This document shows, in pieces, positions 16,936 through 25,813 of a stretch of DNA of 64,000 nucleotides. The notes under the pieces were generated by a model. That model was not told the DNA's origin and made no database searches. It saw only the letters and a list, made by a program, of their open reading frames with translations. The DNA lies in assembly GCF_900108485.1 (NCBI RefSeq), contig NZ_FNXF01000004.1, positions 186,001-250,000 of the forward strand, read 5' to 3'. How positions within the stretch are numbered: position 1 is the first letter of the stretch; each line of letters starts with the position of its first letter. The DNA is from Rheinheimera pacifica (GTDB taxonomy: Bacteria; Pseudomonadota; Gammaproteobacteria; Enterobacterales; Alteromonadaceae). Both the position numbers and the translations under genes were made by a program.

Positions 16936-17280
16936 ATGAGACTAATCATTATTGTAACTACCGCTTTGACCTTGGTTGCATGCAGTAGTAAACCATTTAT
17001 ATCTACTGCGGAGCATCAGGATAAGCTTAAACAGCGCTGCATCTCGGCCTTAGCTGACGAGCTGAAGCAAGATAAGGCTGCTAATAACAGATGTGACTAC
17101 GACGCTATGATGAGTATGTATCTCGCCAAAAGATTATATGAAACTGGCGCAGATTCACACTATGCCCAGTGTAAAACCCTGCATGCTGAGAAAGAGCAGG
17201 TTGACGAATGTTTTAAGGCAACGCAGGTAAAATACTACGATAACTGGATGACAATGCCGCCAATGAAGCTCGCTAAGTAA
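16936..17280 (+). CDS. Hypothetical lipoprotein, first gene of c-di-GMP-controlled operon
   Basis: 114 aa from the ATG at 16936, which has GAGGGA four bases upstream and begins the signal peptide; the ATG at 16915 in frame is less likely. The signal peptide ends in a lipobox (LVACSSK). The mature part is short, helical and holds four cysteines (QRCISAL, NRCDYDAM, AQCKTLH, DECFKA), a pattern that suggests two disulfides in the periplasm. No known domain was recognised. It directly follows the GEMM riboswitch and is 43 bases ahead of the DUF4328 gene. Confidence 0.78.
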   Translation: MRLIIIVTTALTLVACSSKPFISTAEHQDKLKQRCISALADELKQDKAANNRCDYDAMMSMYLAKRLYETGADSHYAQCKTLHAEKEQVDECFKATQVKYYDNWMTMPPMKLAK

Positions 17281-17323
17281 CCGAAATGCAATTACGTCAG
17301 TACCTTGTCACAAAGGATATATT

Positions 17324-18046
17324 TTGAACACTATAAATTCGGGTGTCAAAGACGCCTCAGCCTTAACCCGTTGGGTCAGGTATTGTTTGTATGCGCAGAT
17401 AGTTTTAGCCATCATTGCCATGTTTTCCGGCTGGCTCGAATATCAGCTATTGCAGAATTTTCAGCAGGGTTTTTACAGCTCTAAGCAGGCGGCTGCAGCT
17501 GATGCAATAGCCAATGACGCTCGTCAGAGGGTTGTGGGTATCCTATATTTTGTTGTTTTTATTATTTCGGGCTTTCTTATTCTGAAATGGATACACCGGG
17601 TTAGTTACAATGCAAAGCAACTGACCAACATAACCATGGAGTTTTCTCCGGGTTGGTCGGTTGGCTGGTTTTTTATCCCGGTGTTTTCTCTGTGGAAGCC
17701 TTATCAGGCAATGAGCGAAATATGGCAGGTAAGTGAGTCACCCAAAAATGTTCCTTTAACAGCCAGTTCTCTGATTTTACCTTTATGGTGGTTCTGCTGG
17801 TTAGTAAATAATTTTTTTAGTCAATATTTATTCCGGCAGATGAGAAAAATGGACAATATGCCGCTGTCGGAAGTGCTGAACTTAAACCTGCTCGGTCAGG
17901 CAGGCGAGATAATTACTATTGCTCTGGCTGCTGTAACATTAATGCTGGTTAATCGGATCTCTCAATTCCAGCAACGGGCGATTACCGCAGCGAAAGATCA
18001 GCCTGCCAACGAGCCGCAGCAAGCAGATGCCGTAGTCGGGCTTTAA
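17324..18046 (+). CDS. DUF4328-domain membrane protein, TTG start
   Basis: 240 aa with about four to five hydrophobic helices. The DUF4328 signature is clear: FSPGWSVGWFFIPVFSLWKPYQAMSEIW (given here as the family block; key residues Pro-Gly, Trp-Phe-Pro and Lys-Pro) at about residues 105-132. The start is a TTG at 17324 with AAAGGA seven bases upstream; no ATG is suitably placed. DUF4328 proteins are widespread and uncharacterised. It is the second gene behind the c-di-GMP riboswitch, so its level should respond to c-di-GMP if the operon is intact. Confidence 0.82.
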   Translation: MNTINSGVKDASALTRWVRYCLYAQIVLAIIAMFSGWLEYQLLQNFQQGFYSSKQAAAADAIANDARQRVVGILYFVVFIISGFLILKWIHRVSYNAKQLTNITMEFSPGWSVGWFFIPVFSLWKPYQAMSEIWQVSESPKNVPLTASSLILPLWWFCWLVNNFFSQYLFRQMRKMDNMPLSEVLNLNLLGQAGEIITIALAAVTLMLVNRISQFQQRAITAAKDQPANEPQQADAVVGL

Positions 18047-18070
18047 ATGTTGTGTTAACAAGGTATTCCC

Positions 18071-19552
18071 ATGCGGTATGAAAGAGCAGAAATGGAACAA
18101 GCGTACACTAAACTTGTTCAGCAAGAAAAACCAATATTCGCTCTTTTGGCAGCTGTTATTGGACTAGTACCGGCAACATTGTTCTTGCTCTTGCTGGTGC
18201 AGCATTTCATTCTGAGTCTTATCGTCGCCTGCTTTGTGTTTCCGGCTATCGCCGGGCTGTTTGCCCGGTATGTGGGGCGTTTATATTCCTCCGCTGCCCG
18301 AATTCCCGTGATGTTGGTTGTCGGGGTTGCATACATTGCTGTAGGGCTTTTGCTCCAGGCTAAAGTGATTTGGTTTCTGGCTGGGCCAATACCATTTGGA
18401 GTGGCATTTGTAACAAGTAAAAAGTCTCTGACAAAACTCGAATGGCAAGCCATCAGTGAGCATTCAATTAAGCCTTTTCAGCTTAAGGAAGCATCTAGCT
18501 TGAGAAAAGCCGCGCTGCCTTTGCTCGTGCTTTTTTCTTTGCCTGCTCTGTCATACTTATATTTTATGCTGCCCAATAATGCTTGTTTAAAAAGTATCGA
18601 ACAGAATAACTACTTATCTGTTACTGAAAAATGCACCTTGGGAAAAGCTGGCTCGATCAGGAATTGGTTGGCAGGTAATGATCTGGCTTCAGGCCACAAG
18701 TTCGGAACTTATTACGCGCCAACAAAAGAGGCAATACTTATACGGACCAAAGCAGAATCGGGTGATATACAGTTTCAAATTCTTTGGTGGTCAATCGTTG
18801 ATGAAGCATATCGGTTTGGATCGGATGCTGAGCAGCTTGCCGGCAACGATAAATACGAAAACGACGCCAGATTTTGGCGGCATAACGCAGCCTTACTTGG
18901 CCATCGCCCTGCAGTTGAAAAAGAACTGGCTATCTATTCTTCCCTGGCGCAACACCTTAGAGCTGAAGCGTTTAAACAACAAGCCATAGCGTTCTCAAAA
19001 CAGCTTGCTGCTGCAAAGATAGACGGGGCGGATGAGCTGCTAGCGGCAGCCAATCACATCGTTACCCAAAGCGATATTGTGCAACGTTATCGCACACAGT
19101 TAGCTGATCTTGGATCCTTGTTATTCGATGAGCTGGACAATCTACTGTATGCCGTTGAGAGTGCTGAGTTTCACTACAATATCCATGACTTTAATGAACG
19201 CTATGCGAATACCGGGTACTACACCGGTAGTATTCAGGTTGAAATTGATGAAGATAAAGCTCTGGAAATTCTCAAAGTTATGTCTATTAAATTTCAAAAT
19301 GCTGAGGCGTCTTATAAAGTCTTTAAAAGACTGGTAAGGAGCAATAGCAAACTGGCAATTTCCTTTTTAGAACAAGCAGCCAAGCAGGGCCATATCGAAG
19401 CGGCCGCAATTCTTGGCAAAATACTGTATTGCCAAAATAGCAGAATGGAAGGGCTGGCCTGGCTTAAAAAAGCCGCAGACCTGGGTAGCAATGTCGCCCT
19501 TGAGCAGCAAAAAGAGATTGGCTTAACCCGAAACCTGAAGGCGTGTAGCTAA
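18071..19552 (+). CDS. Membrane protein with Sel1-like C-terminal end, third gene of operon
   Basis: 493 aa. About four N-terminal helices lie between residues 23 and 122, a fifth hydrophobic helix at about 152-172, then a long soluble part. The last 70 residues contain a Sel1/TPR-like pair of helices (AAKQGHIEAAAILGKILY, MEGLAWLKKAADLGSN). The middle part (residues 180-400) matches nothing I recognise. The ATG at 18071 has AGG at a good distance; an ATG at 18092 is an alternative. It is 24 bases after the DUF4328 gene, so it is probably cotranscribed. Sel1 repeats generally carry protein contacts. Confidence 0.72.
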   Translation: MRYERAEMEQAYTKLVQQEKPIFALLAAVIGLVPATLFLLLLVQHFILSLIVACFVFPAIAGLFARYVGRLYSSAARIPVMLVVGVAYIAVGLLLQAKVIWFLAGPIPFGVAFVTSKKSLTKLEWQAISEHSIKPFQLKEASSLRKAALPLLVLFSLPALSYLYFMLPNNACLKSIEQNNYLSVTEKCTLGKAGSIRNWLAGNDLASGHKFGTYYAPTKEAILIRTKAESGDIQFQILWWSIVDEAYRFGSDAEQLAGNDKYENDARFWRHNAALLGHRPAVEKELAIYSSLAQHLRAEAFKQQAIAFSKQLAAAKIDGADELLAAANHIVTQSDIVQRYRTQLADLGSLLFDELDNLLYAVESAEFHYNIHDFNERYANTGYYTGSIQVEIDEDKALEILKVMSIKFQNAEASYKVFKRLVRSNSKLAISFLEQAAKQGHIEAAAILGKILYCQNSRMEGLAWLKKAADLGSNVALEQQKEIGLTRNLKACS

Positions 19553-19750
19553 GCTGGTGCAAAGCAGCAGGCAGAGCGAAAACCCGACAATAACTATAAA
19601 AAACGGCCGCTAGCAGAAATTGCGATTAGCCGCTTATTGGTTTATTAGCTGTACTAGCTCCGATCCCATACTCTCCAGTGGCCAGGCGGCTAAGATCGAA
19701 GAGCCGACATTCTGCAGACTAAAATGAGTGAACAGGAAGAAAAATGCAGA

Positions 19751-19777
19751 ATGCTGTCATCAAACAAATGACAGCAT
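19751..19777 (-). terminator. Strong 10-bp hairpin, probable terminator of MBL gene
   Basis: ATGCTGTCAT at 19751-19760 pairs perfectly with ATGACAGCAT at 19768-19777, loop of seven bases. Read on the minus strand, it lies about 60 bases after the MBL stop codon and is followed after a few bases by a T-rich stretch. On the plus strand no U-tract follows. Confidence 0.5.
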
Positions 19778-19839
19778 CCAACATCATTACAAACTCTGTA
19801 CCTCACAAATGAATATCAGTGTATACCGACCCCAACTAA

Positions 19840-20730
19840 TCAAAACTTCAGTATCTCTCCATCCGCCGGTACTTTTACGCTGTCAGCAATACCTTTCTCA
19901 TTTACGAAGACGCGAAGTTCCTCACGTGAAAGCGCAGCATGGTTCACAGCATCCATGTGCACACCGATAATTGCTGCTTTTGGTACCAGTGCATTAACGC
20001 GGATTACATCGTCTTTACCCATAATGATTGAGCGTTCAAAACCTTCGAGCTGCGCATAGCCTGTATTAAGGATAACAATTTCCGGTTGATAGTTGTCCAG
20101 CGCTTGTTCTACATCGGCATGCCACACTGTGTCACCCACTACATAGGTCGTTTTATAACCCGGAGCCTGAAGTATAACCCCCATGGCATCACCCAAGGCT
20201 TCGGCTAACGGTGCGATGGTATACATTTCATTGGTACCGTGCTGGCCGCCGGTTTTCGTTAAGGTAATACCGGCAAAGTCTGCGCTTTGGGCAAGCACAC
20301 TAACCTGCTTAAACCCTTGCGATCTGATCAGTTCAGCGTCTGCCGCATTCTGAGTAAAGATAGGCAGCTCTTTGGGCAACAGTTGCTGGGCGGCATCATC
20401 CCAGTGGTCTAAGTGGGTATGCGTTACAATAATCGCATCTACGCCGGCAATAACATCGGCAACTGTCATGGGCAAATCAATCATCGGATTTCTGATGTGG
20501 CTACGATAGGTGCCTTCAAAGCCGGGATAAGCCCCTTTCTCCGCTAACATCGGATCTATCAGGAAGGTGGTATCCGCATAAGTAATTTTTAGCGTGGCAT
20601 TTCGAATTAGCTGAATTTGTGTTTGCTTGGTTGCTGTGTCGCTGTTTTTTTGCTCAGCCTGCGCTGCTGTAGTTCCGCTGATCAGAACAGCACCAACGAC
20701 AATGCCGGAAATTAGGTTTCGTAGTTTCAT
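19840..20730 (-). CDS. Exported MBL-fold metallo-hydrolase
   Basis: 296 aa with a signal peptide (ending TAAQAEQ). The zinc motif is THTHLDHW (His104, His106, Asp108, His109); later ligands appear in VVGDTVWHADVEQ and IGVHMDAVNH. The overall form matches UlaG-like, periplasmic beta-lactamase-fold hydrolases of the broad MBL superfamily. The substrate is not known. The gene is divergent from a GlxA-type regulator with about 150 bases between the starts, so that regulator may control it. Confidence 0.85.
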   Translation of the reverse strand: MKLRNLISGIVVGAVLISGTTAAQAEQKNSDTATKQTQIQLIRNATLKITYADTTFLIDPMLAEKGAYPGFEGTYRSHIRNPMIDLPMTVADVIAGVDAIIVTHTHLDHWDDAAQQLLPKELPIFTQNAADAELIRSQGFKQVSVLAQSADFAGITLTKTGGQHGTNEMYTIAPLAEALGDAMGVILQAPGYKTTYVVGDTVWHADVEQALDNYQPEIVILNTGYAQLEGFERSIIMGKDDVIRVNALVPKAAIIGVHMDAVNHAALSREELRVFVNEKGIADSVKVPADGEILKF

Positions 20731-20881
20731 AACTAGGCTCCATATTAATAAGGTTTGGTGAAAACACTGTGCACATGATAGCGGGGGGCTGTTCAGGTAA
20801 AAATTGACCTGAATGACAATGTTCGAAAGAATTGGGCCAAAATTTGTTATACTTCCAATCTCAAAGCTTGCGGGGACCGTT

Positions 20882-21886
20882 ATGACAAAGCTAAAAGTCG
20901 GTTTGATACTCTATCCGTTATTCAGTCCGTTTCATATCTCCGTGCCTCAGATGATTTTTGGCTCAATATTTCCTGAAGATCTGCTGTTCGATTTATATCT
21001 TGTCGCGCCTGATGGTGAAGTGGCCAAAGCTGAGCGAGGGATGCAGGCACAACCAGATGGTGGCCTGGAGTTACTGAACACAATGGATATTATCATTGTA
21101 CCGGGTTGGCATAAGCTGGACGAGCCGCCTGCAGCTAATCTGATGGAGTCACTCATAGCGGCTTACCAACGAGGGGCTTACCTGGTGGGGCTATGTTACG
21201 GCACCTACGCTTTGGCCTATGCAGGGTTGTTAAATGAAAAAAAGGCGTGTACTCACTGGTTAGCCGAACAAGATTTTAACCGCCGATTTCCCGGAGTGCA
21301 TTTAGACACCAATGCGCTTTATACTGAAGACGACAGGATAATTACCTCGGCAGGCATAGGTGCAGGCTTAGATTGCTGTTTATATATTGTCAGAAAATTT
21401 TTTGGTGCAAAAATTGCCAACCGGGTAGCACGACTGCTGGTAGTCCCACCTCATCGTGAAGGGGGGCAGGCACAATTTATAGAATATCCGATAGCCCGCT
21501 CAACATCTGAAGCTCAGATAAACACGCTGCTGGATTACCTGCGTAAGAACATCGCCAGATCACAAAATATAGATGAACTTTCTGCTCTGGCTGGGATGAG
21601 CAGACGAACCTTTACCAGACGATTCCAAAAAGCAACGGGCATGACGGTTGTAGAATGGCTAACAAAAGAACGCTTGCAACGCAGTCGTGAGTTGCTGGAA
21701 ACAACAGCGCTGTCAATTGAGCAAATAGCAACGCAGGTTGGATTTCAAACCGCCACTTCGTTCCGGCAACATTTCAAACAACGCCATGCCGTTTCACCTG
21801 GTGCATGGCGGAAAACCTTCGGCACAGAGAAGCTCATCGATACTAATGAACCTTTTGCGGTAAAGAAAAAAACTTCTCAAGGGTGA
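20882..21886 (+). CDS. GlxA-type transcriptional regulator (DJ-1/PfpI domain plus AraC HTH)
   Basis: 334 aa from the ATG at 20882, which follows CGGGGA; the longer frame from 20813 adds 23 residues with no homology to the family. N-terminal amidotransferase-like domain: IIVPGWHKL and VGLCYGTYALA (nucleophile-elbow Cys). C-terminal AraC domain: IDELSALAGMSRRTFTRRFQKATG and IEQIATQVGFQTATSFRQHFK are the two helix-turn-helix units. The effector is unknown. It is divergent from the MBL hydrolase gene, the likely target. Confidence 0.88.
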   Translation: MTKLKVGLILYPLFSPFHISVPQMIFGSIFPEDLLFDLYLVAPDGEVAKAERGMQAQPDGGLELLNTMDIIIVPGWHKLDEPPAANLMESLIAAYQRGAYLVGLCYGTYALAYAGLLNEKKACTHWLAEQDFNRRFPGVHLDTNALYTEDDRIITSAGIGAGLDCCLYIVRKFFGAKIANRVARLLVVPPHREGGQAQFIEYPIARSTSEAQINTLLDYLRKNIARSQNIDELSALAGMSRRTFTRRFQKATGMTVVEWLTKERLQRSRELLETTALSIEQIATQVGFQTATSFRQHFKQRHAVSPGAWRKTFGTEKLIDTNEPFAVKKKTSQG

Positions 21887-21975
21887 TGAGTTGTATTCGA
21901 TAAAATGACAGCTTTTTTTATATCCGCTGTTGGCACAAACTGGACCTATTCGTTCTACGGATTACAGTCTATTCG

Positions 21976-22890
21976 CTAAACCAACTGCTGATACTGCTGC
22001 AAAAAATCGACAAAGGCGGTTACCCGTGCCGGGCGAAAGCGGCCTGGCGGGTATACGGCGTAAATACCGGCTTGCGCTAAGCTCCAGTCCGGCAGTAGGC
22101 GGATCAACTGGCCGCTGCTTACCAGGTCGCGGGCGCTGTAGTCGGGCAGTATGCCCATGCCGGCACCGGCCAGCATAAGTGCTGTTATCGTTTGCGTGGA
22201 GCTGGTTTTAAGCGCTGCCGGCAAATACTGGCTGACCTGCTGTGTGGCCCCGGTTTGCAGGTTAGTTTGGCTAAAAGTCCACTGCTGCGGCTGGCTAAGC
22301 GGTGTAAAAGCGATAAAGCGCTGGCTGGCTAAATCGGCCGGTTGCTGTGGTGTGCCGGCTTGGGCCAGATAGCCCGGGGCGGCCAGTAGCCATTGCTCAA
22401 AGTTGCCAAGCTTGCGGGCATGCTGGCCGGAGTCTTTTAACCAGCCGGCGCGAATGCTTAAATCGATACCTTCTTTGATTAAATCTTTAACCTGATCGCT
22501 GCTGCGAAACTCCACCTCTAAGGCCGGATGCAGCGCCATAAAGGCCACCACGGCGGGGGCCAGGATGCGGTTGGTGTAGTCTTCCGGTGCGCTTAATACC
22601 AGCTTGCCCTGTAATACCTTGTCGCTGCTTTGCAATTGCTGTAGCGCTTGTTGCAGCTCGTCCAGCAGTGGCAGACAGTCGCGCAGCAGCTGCTCGCCGG
22701 CGCGGGTTAAGCTAAGCTGGCGCGTGGTGCGGCGAAACAGCGCGATCCCCAATTGCTGCTCCAGCGCTTTTAATTGCAGGCTAATAGTAGTTTTGCTGCA
22801 GCCTAGTTGTTCCGCCGCAGCGGTAAAGCTGCCGGCCTGCTGTAAACGCTGCACCAGTTGCAGGCTATTTAGATCCGCTTGATTTGGCAT
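21976..22890 (-). CDS. LysR-family transcriptional regulator
   Basis: 304 aa. The N-terminal winged HTH has QAGSFTAAAEQLGCSKTTISLQLKALEQQLGI broken here at FTAAAEQLGCSKTTIS as core, followed by LFRRTTRQLSLTRAGEQLL. The effector-binding domain has LVLSAPEDYTNRILAPAV and FRSSDQVKDLIKEGIDLSIRAG, resembling the CrgA/YhaJ subgroup. It is divergent from a small NmrA-like reductase gene, the classical layout for a LysR regulator and its target. Confidence 0.92.
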   Translation of the reverse strand: MPNQADLNSLQLVQRLQQAGSFTAAAEQLGCSKTTISLQLKALEQQLGIALFRRTTRQLSLTRAGEQLLRDCLPLLDELQQALQQLQSSDKVLQGKLVLSAPEDYTNRILAPAVVAFMALHPALEVEFRSSDQVKDLIKEGIDLSIRAGWLKDSGQHARKLGNFEQWLLAAPGYLAQAGTPQQPADLASQRFIAFTPLSQPQQWTFSQTNLQTGATQQVSQYLPAALKTSSTQTITALMLAGAGMGILPDYSARDLVSSGQLIRLLPDWSLAQAGIYAVYPPGRFRPARVTAFVDFLQQYQQLV

Positions 22891-22896
22891 GATTGT

Positions 22897-22910
22897 TTTA
22901 ATTTATTAAA
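22897..22910. promoter_or_regulatory. Palindrome in LysR/reductase divergent promoter
   Basis: TTTAAT-TT-ATTAAA is a 14-base palindrome 7 bases upstream of the LysR start, within the 116-base divergent intergenic region. It includes a T-N11-A type arrangement expected for LysR binding. AT richness makes chance palindromes common here. Confidence 0.35.
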
Positions 22911-23006
22911 CAGTGATTTTAATATTAAGCTATTTTTCTATGTTAATCGAGCCGCGATAATGCCTGCACATTAATTGTTCAGACAGCAACCTTGTGAGGA
23001 AATAGT

Positions 23007-23645
23007 ATGGAACTGGTAATTTTAGGCGCATCAGGTTTTATCGGCTCGGCCATTACGGCAGAGGCATTAGCACGTGGCCACACGGTAACGGCGGTGGTAA
23101 ACCGGCCAGAGCGCGTAGAGGCTAAAGCGGGCTTAACGGTGGTAGGGCTGGATATTAACGATACCGCGGCGTTAACCAAACTGCTTACCGGCAAAGCCAT
23201 AGTGATCAGCGCCTTTAGCGGCCACGCCCAGCAAGACGTAAAGGGCTACTATTTACAGGCATTTAATTCGGTATTTAACGCGGCAACGGCAGGCAAGGTG
23301 GGGCGTTTGCTGGTAGTTGGTGGTGCAGCAACCTTACTGCTACCCGATGGCAGCCGCTTACTGGATAGCCCTGATTTTCCGGCGGAATATCGCGCTACTG
23401 CCGAAGGTGCCGCTGAAGTACTGCAACAACTGCGCGGGCAAAATGCGCTCAGCTGGAGCTTTTTATCACCGGCGGCAGAGATTTTCCCTGGCGATAAAAC
23501 CGGCCGCTTCCGCTTGGGCTCAGATAATTTACTCACCGACAGCGCAGGTAACAGCCGTATCTCAAACGGCGATTATGCTGTAGCTATGCTGGATGAAGTT
23601 GAGCAACCGCAGCATATAAATAAGCGTTTTAGCGTGGCATACTAG
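23007..23645 (+). CDS. NAD(P)-dependent reductase, NmrA-like short form
   Basis: 212 aa atypical short-chain dehydrogenase. The dinucleotide-binding GASGFIGSAI motif is at the N-terminus, followed by VVNRPERV (NADP contact) and VGLDINDTAAL. LVVGGAATLL and LSWSFLSPAAEIFPG are typical of the YwnB/NmrA-like family, which lack the active-site Tyr-x-x-x-Lys and may act as redox sensors or reductases. It is divergent from a LysR regulator and has GAGGAAA before the start. Confidence 0.88.
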   Translation: MELVILGASGFIGSAITAEALARGHTVTAVVNRPERVEAKAGLTVVGLDINDTAALTKLLTGKAIVISAFSGHAQQDVKGYYLQAFNSVFNAATAGKVGRLLVVGGAATLLLPDGSRLLDSPDFPAEYRATAEGAAEVLQQLRGQNALSWSFLSPAAEIFPGDKTGRFRLGSDNLLTDSAGNSRISNGDYAVAMLDEVEQPQHINKRFSVAY

Positions 23646-23866
23646 CCAGCTCCAAGCAGAATTTACCCGGTTACCCAAGCCGGGTAGTTCAATTACGGCG
23701 ATACATCAGCTTTGTACATTTTTTAGCTTTTTATATTGACAGTGGCAAGGTGCATTTAAAACAGATGAGAACGCTGAAACATCACCGTATTGATTAACTT
23801 TGCTGGCTTGGTTACTGTTCCATTTAATTCTGATTTTTATGTGTCGGCTAACTTAAGGAGCTATTA

Positions 23867-24289
23867 ATGCGTTATATCAGCTTGCTACTAATGTTATTTC
23901 TGTTGTCTTGCTCAAATGATAACAACAAATGGTACCAGGGACAGTGGCGGGTAACCGATGCAAAATTCCCGGGCATCAGTGCAATGGGCATGGACGACGC
24001 CAAAGCCTGGTTTGGCACTAAGGCAACCTATACCGATACTAAAGTGAGCTTTGCCGATGAAGTATGCGACAAGCCGCAATTTACCCTTACAACTTTAGCG
24101 GAAGACGAATTTTATTCGTTGTACCGGGCCCGGTTTGTGCAGCTTAGTATAGTTGGTGATGCCACAGAAGTACTTACCGTTGGTTGTCCGTCAGACTGGC
24201 TGGCGCCAGGCGCAGTGCTGATTAAAGCAGAGAACAATACGGCTTATACGTTGTGGGATGGCGTATTTTTTAAACTGGATAAACTTTAA
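23867..24289 (+). CDS. Hypothetical lipoprotein
   Basis: 140 aa. The N-terminus is a short lipobox signal (FLLSCSN). The mature part starts with YQGQWRVTDAKFPG, which looks like the beginning of a small beta-barrel or lipocalin-like domain; two further cysteines (EVCDKP and VGCPSD) may pair. Nothing more specific was recognised. AAGGAG stands eight bases before the ATG. It is monocistronic, convergent with the ENPP gene. Confidence 0.72.
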   Translation: MRYISLLLMLFLLSCSNDNNKWYQGQWRVTDAKFPGISAMGMDDAKAWFGTKATYTDTKVSFADEVCDKPQFTLTTLAEDEFYSLYRARFVQLSIVGDATEVLTVGCPSDWLAPGAVLIKAENNTAYTLWDGVFFKLDKL

Positions 24290-24311
24290 CTGGCCACCGT
24301 AGCTGCCAGTT
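24288..24311. terminator. Weak convergent hairpin
   Basis: AACTGGC at 24288-24294 pairs with GCCAGTT at 24305-24311 across the stop of the lipoprotein gene and before the end of the convergent phosphodiesterase gene. No clear U-tract follows on either strand. Confidence 0.3.
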
Positions 24312-24324
24312 GATATTAAACCGG

Positions 24325-25578
24325 TTATTTAGCCTCAGTATTACCCAACACAGAATCGGGCCAGGCCGGGTTACCGTCGTTAGCGGCGGGGGTTAGCCCT
24401 AATATGCGGCACATCAGGTTATACAGCTCAATATTACTAAACGCCGGAATAGTTTTACCGGCCTTAAACGCCGGGCCGTGGCCAATAAAAATAGCCTGCA
24501 TAGATGCACTGGCGTTGTCGTAGCCATGGCTGCCACTGGTTTTGCCTTCGGCGGCCATTTGCTGGTAGTTAGTCTCTGCTTTTTGCTGAATTAACCGCCA
24601 GCCCGGCTCGGGGATCACCAGCAGCGGCGCTATGCGTTTACTGTTCTGATAGTGCCAGCGTGCGGGCAAATCAGCCTTTTTATACACTTTAGCCTGCGCC
24701 GGTAAGCTGCGGCTTAACTGCTGATAAATGTGCTCCAGTTTGCCTTCGGCGGGAAAGATAGACACAATTTCCGCTGTCCACAATGTCAGGGCGGCGTCAC
24801 TGCTGTTAAACAGCTTATCCAGTACGATAGTTTGCTGCGGCGGAGTTTCTACCATGCCGTGATCGGATAACAGCATAATATTCAGCTTATTGTACAAGCC
24901 GCGCCGGGTTAAACCGGCCAGCAGGCGGCCAATTGCCTGATCAACGTCAGCTATAGCGGCGGCTACTTCGGCCGAGTTGGGGCCATAGGCGTGGCCAGCA
25001 TCATCTACAGCACTAAAATACAGCGTTAAAAAACGTGGCCGCTCTGCTGCGGGTAAATCCAGCCATTGCAGTACTGAGTCTACTCTGTCGTTGTGGCTGA
25101 CATTGCCGTCATAGCGTTGCCAGTAGCTTGGACGCACATTTTTTATTGCTGCTTCTGAGCCGGGATAAAAATACGTGGCTGCTTTTACGCCCTGAGATTC
25201 AGCCGTAACCCACACCGGTTCGCCTTGCCACCAGCGGGCATTGGTTACTTCTTCAGCCTTGCTTAGCCGGAAAGTCGCATTGAAATCTGCATCAAATATA
25301 TTGTTTTCTACAATACCGTGGTTAGCCGGGTACAGGCCGGTAACAATGCTGTAGTGGTTCGGAAAAGTTTTGCTGGGGAACACCGGCTGCATGCTTTCTG
25401 CGGTTAAGCCTTCCTCAGCCAGCTTATGTATATTAGCAGCAGGGTATTGCTGCAGGTACTGTGCGGCAAAACCATCTATTGAAATCAGCAGCAGGCTGTC
25501 GGGTTGTTCTGCTTTAACCGCGGTTGCCGGTATCAGGCTGAATAGCAGGGTAATTTGTATAATACGCAACAAGATCAT
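24325..25578 (-). CDS. Ectonucleotide pyrophosphatase/phosphodiesterase family protein, exported
   Basis: About 417 aa from the internal ATG at 25578, chosen because it begins a signal peptide (MILLRIIQITLLF...AVKAEQ); the longer frame to 25629 adds 17 residues. Alkaline phosphatase superfamily motifs are in order: LLLISIDGFAAQYL (first metal Asp), PVFPSKTFPNHYSIVTGLYP with the nucleophile Thr, DDAGHAYGPNS, LLSDHGM and SGSHGYDN. ENPP enzymes cleave nucleotide pyrophosphates and phosphodiesters outside the cytoplasm. No obvious Shine-Dalgarno is visible at either start. It may join CpdB-type functions in phosphate scavenging, but the two are far apart. Confidence 0.88.
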   Translation of the reverse strand: MILLRIIQITLLFSLIPATAVKAEQPDSLLLISIDGFAAQYLQQYPAANIHKLAEEGLTAESMQPVFPSKTFPNHYSIVTGLYPANHGIVENNIFDADFNATFRLSKAEEVTNARWWQGEPVWVTAESQGVKAATYFYPGSEAAIKNVRPSYWQRYDGNVSHNDRVDSVLQWLDLPAAERPRFLTLYFSAVDDAGHAYGPNSAEVAAAIADVDQAIGRLLAGLTRRGLYNKLNIMLLSDHGMVETPPQQTIVLDKLFNSSDAALTLWTAEIVSIFPAEGKLEHIYQQLSRSLPAQAKVYKKADLPARWHYQNSKRIAPLLVIPEPGWRLIQQKAETNYQQMAAEGKTSGSHGYDNASASMQAIFIGHGPAFKAGKTIPAFSNIELYNLMCRILGLTPAANDGNPAWPDSVLGNTEAK

Positions 25579-25813
25579 AGCTAAGGGGTTCCGGTAAAAA
25601 CTGTATGCAGTGTACGATCTGAATAACAAACTAAGATGACAGATCCGACAAAGTGCCAGCTAAATGCTACAAAACACAGTGCAAAAATTAAAAGCGTAAA
25701 AAGCCAGTTTGTAACTAAGCGTAACCAACTGTTTTGAATAGTAAAGCGCCATAGCGTTAAGTGCGTTAAATCCTTAATCTGAGCCGTTGTTACTTTACCC
25801 TCAGGAAGATTAC

